A stretch of DNA of 46,181 bases from Helicobacter pylori PMSS1 (GTDB lineage: Bacteria > Campylobacterota > Campylobacteria > Campylobacterales > Arcobacteraceae). Of this stretch, positions 43,474 through 46,181 are shown one piece after another; positions within the stretch are counted from its first letter, which is position 1, and every line of letters begins with the position of its first letter. The notes below the pieces were generated by a model. It had not been told where the DNA came from and ran no database searches. It was given only the letters and a program-made list of their open reading frames with translations. The stretch lies in assembly GCA_945883785.1 (NCBI GenBank), contig CAMCYD010000005.1, forward strand, positions 1 to 46,181, in the 5' to 3' direction. The position numbers and the translations under genes were made by a program.

Positions 43474-44605
43474 TGTTTACATTAATAATATTAAAACTTT
43501 TATGCCAAATAACCCAGTTAACAATACTGATATAGAAGAATATTTGGGGTACATAGGTGGAAAAAAATCAAAAGCAAAAAGCATAGTTTTACGAAGCAAT
43601 GGAATTAAGCAGCGATACTATGTTTTGGAAAAAGGAACAGAAAAGGCACTCTATTCAAATGCGCAAATCACAGCAAATGCTATACAAAAACTTGAAAATC
43701 AAACTTTTCATCTTAATGATTTAGAGTGTTTATCGTGTGGAACAACTACACCAGACCAGCTAATGCCAAATCACACTTTAATGGTACAAGGTGAATTAGG
43801 TTTAAAGGAAATTGAAACTTTAAGTGCTTCTGGAATTTGTTTAAGTGGAATTAATGCACTAAAATATCTTTATTATGGTATTAAAAGTGGGGAATTAAAA
43901 AATGGAGTAGCTACTGGTTCTGAAGTTGTATCTCCAATATTGAGTGCAAAAAACTTTAAAGAAGAATCAAAACAATTAGAACTTTTAGAACAAAATCCAT
44001 CTATTGCCTTTGAAAAGGATTTTTTAAGATGGATGCTTTCTGATGGTGCTGGTGCTATGTTGCTTCAAAATAAACCTAATGAAATGAGTCTATCACTAAA
44101 AATTGAATGGATTGAATTACTTTCTTATGCTGGCGAGATGCCAACATGTATGTATAGTGGTGGTGAAATAGTAAATGAAGAATTTATTGGATGGAGAAAT
44201 TATCAGCAAGATGAAATTATGTCAAAATCATTGCTTAGTATCAGACAAAATGTAAAACTACTCAATGAAAATATTGTTGAATATACAGTTATAAAACCTT
44301 TTTTGAAAATTAAAGAAAAACAAAATTTAAAACAAGAAGAGATCAATTATTTTCTACCTCATTATTCATCTCATTTTTTTCGAGATAAATTATATGAAGG
44401 TCTTGTAAAAGCAGGTTTTGAAATACCTTATGATAAATGGTTTACAAATCTTACGACTTGTGGAAATACTGGTTCGGCTTCGATTTATATTATGTTAGAA
44501 GAACTATTTCATTCAAAAAAACTCATAAAAGGCGAAAAAGTTCTTTGTTATATTCCTGAGAGTGGAAGATTTTCGACTGCTTTTATGCTTTTGGAAGTCG
44601 TCTAA
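43463..44605 (+). CDS. darB: DarB-like beta-ketoacyl synthase III
   Basis: A 380-residue KAS III-type enzyme that condenses two acyl units to the precursor of the dialkylresorcinol ring. The catalytic set is Cys126 (SASGICLSGI), His300 (YFLPHYSSHF) and Asn335 (TCGNTGSASIY). The N-terminal region VYINNIKTFMPNNPVNNTDIEEYLG, followed by the AKSIVLRSNGIKQRYY segment, is typical of DarB proteins of flexirubin clusters. AAGGAA precedes the first of two adjacent ATGs. It overlaps the end of darA, and its stop overlaps the next start (TAATG). Confidence 0.92.
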   Translation: MMNSVYINNIKTFMPNNPVNNTDIEEYLGYIGGKKSKAKSIVLRSNGIKQRYYVLEKGTEKALYSNAQITANAIQKLENQTFHLNDLECLSCGTTTPDQLMPNHTLMVQGELGLKEIETLSASGICLSGINALKYLYYGIKSGELKNGVATGSEVVSPILSAKNFKEESKQLELLEQNPSIAFEKDFLRWMLSDGAGAMLLQNKPNEMSLSLKIEWIELLSYAGEMPTCMYSGGEIVNEEFIGWRNYQQDEIMSKSLLSIRQNVKLLNENIVEYTVIKPFLKIKEKQNLKQEEINYFLPHYSSHFFRDKLYEGLVKAGFEIPYDKWFTNLTTCGNTGSASIYIMLEELFHSKKLIKGEKVLCYIPESGRFSTAFMLLEVV

Positions 44606-45000
44606 TGAATCAGACTATTGAAGTTCCTCATGAAGTAAATTCTACCTTAGATGGTGTACAAAAAGTAATGTATGCAAAAAATACACAAGGTGGATTTGAA
44701 AGATTTAATTATGGAAGTGCAGTAGAAGAGTTTGCAACAAAAACTGCTATAGAAGAATACAATCTTCTTGAAGAAGAGTGTTTATCTGATATTAGAAAAG
44801 GTATAGTTTCTCCAATTAAATATTTTATGTATAAAAATAGAATGGATTTGGAGACTCTTGCAAGCGCTATTGGAAGATTTCAATTTTTAGTTAAAAGAGA
44901 TTTTTCTTCCAAAGTATTTAGTAAAATGGATGATAAACTGCTACTAAAATATGCCGAAGTTTTCAATATAACACCAGATGAATTAAGGAATTTTCAATGA
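44605..45000 (+). CDS. Small protein with helix-turn-helix-like C-terminus, function unknown
   Basis: A 131-residue protein. The N-terminal half has no recognisable motif (EVPHEVNSTLDGVQKVMYA, GGFERFNYGSAVEEFA). The C-terminal half KYFMYKNRMDLETLASAIGRFQFLVKRDFSSKVFSKMDDKLL, ending KYAEVFNITPDELRNF, has the spacing of a Cro/CI-type helix-turn-helix. It could be a cluster regulator or an accessory protein of the DarB/BtrH-like enzymes. It overlaps darB by one base and the BtrH-like gene by four bases, so it is translated with both. The family is not recognised. Confidence 0.66.
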   Translation: MNQTIEVPHEVNSTLDGVQKVMYAKNTQGGFERFNYGSAVEEFATKTAIEEYNLLEEECLSDIRKGIVSPIKYFMYKNRMDLETLASAIGRFQFLVKRDFSSKVFSKMDDKLLLKYAEVFNITPDELRNFQ

Positions 45001-46001
45001 CTTCAGATACACCGTTTGTCCACTCTCAATTTGCCCATTGCGAAAGTGGCGTGGTTTCGACTTTACTTAGTTCTTATGGATTAAAGATGAGTGAGCCCAT
45101 GGCATTTGGAACAACAAGTACTTTGAATTTTGTGTATTTGCCAATTGTGAAGATAAACGGTTTACCTCTGATTGCTTATCGTAGTTTGCCAAAAAATATT
45201 ATCAATACTATTTCAAAAGTTTTCAAAATAGATATGGCTAAAAAAACTTTTAGTAATCAAGAAGATGCAAATAACGAATTAAAAAGACTTGTTGAAAAAG
45301 AACATAAATTTGTTGGTTTGCAAACATCAGTTTTTTATCTTCCATATTTTCCAAAGGATATGAGATTTCATTTTAATGCTCATAATTTACTTGTGTATGG
45401 TACTAAAGATGGTCAATATCTTATCTCTGATCCAGTATTTGAGCATCCTGTTGTTTGCAATGAAAAAGATTTAAATAAAGCAAGATTTGCGAAAGGAGCT
45501 TTTGCACCAAATGGGTTTTTATATTATCCAAAAATAATTCCTGCAAATATTGATTTTTCTGATGTAATCAAAAAAGCTATTATTAAAAATGCCAAATCAA
45601 TGTTGACTCCTTTTCCTTTTGCTGGAGTGAAGGGGATGAGAAGATTGGCAAACAGAATTAAATCTCTTGACAACAAGCCAGAAAACCAAAGATACAATAA
45701 AAATTTTCTTACAAATATTGTACGAATGCAAGAAGAAATCGGAACAGGTGGAGGTGGATTTAGATTCTTGTATGCTGCCTTTTTAGAAGAAGCTAAAAAT
45801 TATGATTTGAATAATGAAATATTAGAAGAAGCCTCCATCTTAATAATTCAATCTGGTAATGCATTGAGAAAATTTGCTTTGTACTGTGTGGAAGGTAGCA
45901 AAAAGATAGATACATTAGACACAAATAAAATAGCTTCAAAGTTAACGGAGGCTTCAAACTATGAAGAAAAAGCATTTAGGCTGTTGAAAATGATAAAATA
46001 A
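44997..46001 (+). CDS. BtrH-like acyltransferase (butirosin BtrH N-terminal / DUF4872 type)
   Basis: A 334-residue protein with a papain/C39-like Cys-His-Asp set: FAHCESGV (Cys15), HFNAHNLLVYG (His129) and LISDPVFEHP (Asp145), followed by a helical C-terminal domain (DUF4872-like). BtrH of butirosin biosynthesis transfers an acyl chain from its carrier protein to an aminoglycoside. By that precedent, this protein could move the polyene acyl group from ACP to a hydroxyl of the dialkylresorcinol, making the flexirubin-type ester. It is the last gene of the right-hand block. The transfer reaction is an inference; the family match is good. Confidence 0.82.
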   Translation: MTSDTPFVHSQFAHCESGVVSTLLSSYGLKMSEPMAFGTTSTLNFVYLPIVKINGLPLIAYRSLPKNIINTISKVFKIDMAKKTFSNQEDANNELKRLVEKEHKFVGLQTSVFYLPYFPKDMRFHFNAHNLLVYGTKDGQYLISDPVFEHPVVCNEKDLNKARFAKGAFAPNGFLYYPKIIPANIDFSDVIKKAIIKNAKSMLTPFPFAGVKGMRRLANRIKSLDNKPENQRYNKNFLTNIVRMQEEIGTGGGGFRFLYAAFLEEAKNYDLNNEILEEASILIIQSGNALRKFALYCVEGSKKIDTLDTNKIASKLTEASNYEEKAFRLLKMIK

Positions 46002-46155
46002 AAAGGCATTTCTGGATAATATTATTTTGACTACTATAATACCCCAAGAAATTCGAACAACATTTTTCTCTTCTAAATTCCAAAATAACAGGCATTTTCG
46101 ATAAATTCAGTCAAAATGATGATAGAAAATAGATAGTAAAAATGGAGTTTATAAA
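46002..46155. other. Non-coding stretch with an imperfect direct repeat
   Basis: No ORF is seen between the BtrH-like gene and the gene at the right edge. AGGCATTTCTGGATAATA (about 46004) recurs loosely as AGGCATTTTCGATAAATT (about 46092). GGAG lies nine bases before the ATG at 46156. If the edge gene is a transposase, this stretch should contain the left end of the element; no terminal inverted repeat can be tested because the other end is outside. Confidence 0.35.
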
Positions 46156-46181
46156 ATGAGTAGAAAAATGACTAAATACAC
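46156..46181 (+). CDS. First codons of a gene running off the right edge, possible IS3-type transposase OrfA
   Basis: ATG with GGAG nine bases upstream opens a frame giving MSRKMTKYT before the window ends. The basic start MSRK...KYT resembles the beginning of IS3/IS911-type OrfA proteins, which usually continue with a phenylalanine-rich helix-turn-helix. Nine residues are too few for an assignment. Confidence 0.3.

Overview
The window is AT-rich, densely packed bacterial DNA and reads as a Campylobacterota (epsilonproteobacterial) chromosome. The evidence is the order rnr-holA-rpsF-ssb-rpsR, the low GC content, the T-rich/TAAAAT-type -10 regions and the style of the histidine kinase. The genus cannot be decided from the sequence alone. 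There are no rRNA, tRNA or CRISPR features.

Bases 1-3300 (+ strand) hold housekeeping genes: the 3' end of RNase R, the DNA polymerase III delta subunit, and the S6-SSB-S18 operon with a possible structured leader and a strong terminator. Bases 3323-12590 (- strand) hold a second housekeeping run in the transcription order glmU, coaBC, uppS, prepilin peptidase, LptF/G-type permease, truA. A defence-type island (7786-11220) sits between glmU and coaBC. It carries a C5 cytosine methyltransferase, a PD-(D/E)XK protein that is probably the partner endonuclease, an unknown 153-residue protein and a DUF1016/YhcG-type nuclease. A decayed second copy of the coaBC 5' end lies inside the island and marks how it was inserted. 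Bases 12591-12867 contain a MITE-like nested palindrome whose terminal sequence recurs at 12818 and 3297.

Bases 12868-21182 (- strand) form an exopolysaccharide locus: pgaB, pgaC and pgaD for poly-N-acetylglucosamine, an AlgI-type MBOAT O-acyltransferase, its SGNH/AlgJ-like partner, and a soluble histidine kinase with four CBS domains. No pgaA porin gene is present.

Bases 21376-46001 form one large biosynthetic cluster in four blocks: a leading - gene (methyltransferase), a + block (22537-29221), a - block (29218-34506) and a + block (34597-46001). It encodes an aryl polyene type II polyketide system: tyrosine/histidine ammonia-lyase-like starter enzyme, carboxylate-ACP ligase, two ACPs, two ketosynthases each followed by a chain-length-factor-like partner, ketoreductase and two hotdog dehydratases. 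It also encodes DarA and DarB, which make dialkylresorcinols. Tailoring and export genes include glycosyl- and acyltransferases, an ABC-2 transporter, an MMPL exporter, a LolA-like carrier and outer-membrane proteins. The set is most like flexirubin or xanthomonadin-dialkylresorcinol hybrid (arcuflavin-type) clusters of Bacteroidota and Betaproteobacteria. A BtrH-like acyltransferase and a secreted hydrolase with a beta-helix-like tail are candidate unusual parts. The window ends in the first codons of a gene that may be an IS3-type transposase.
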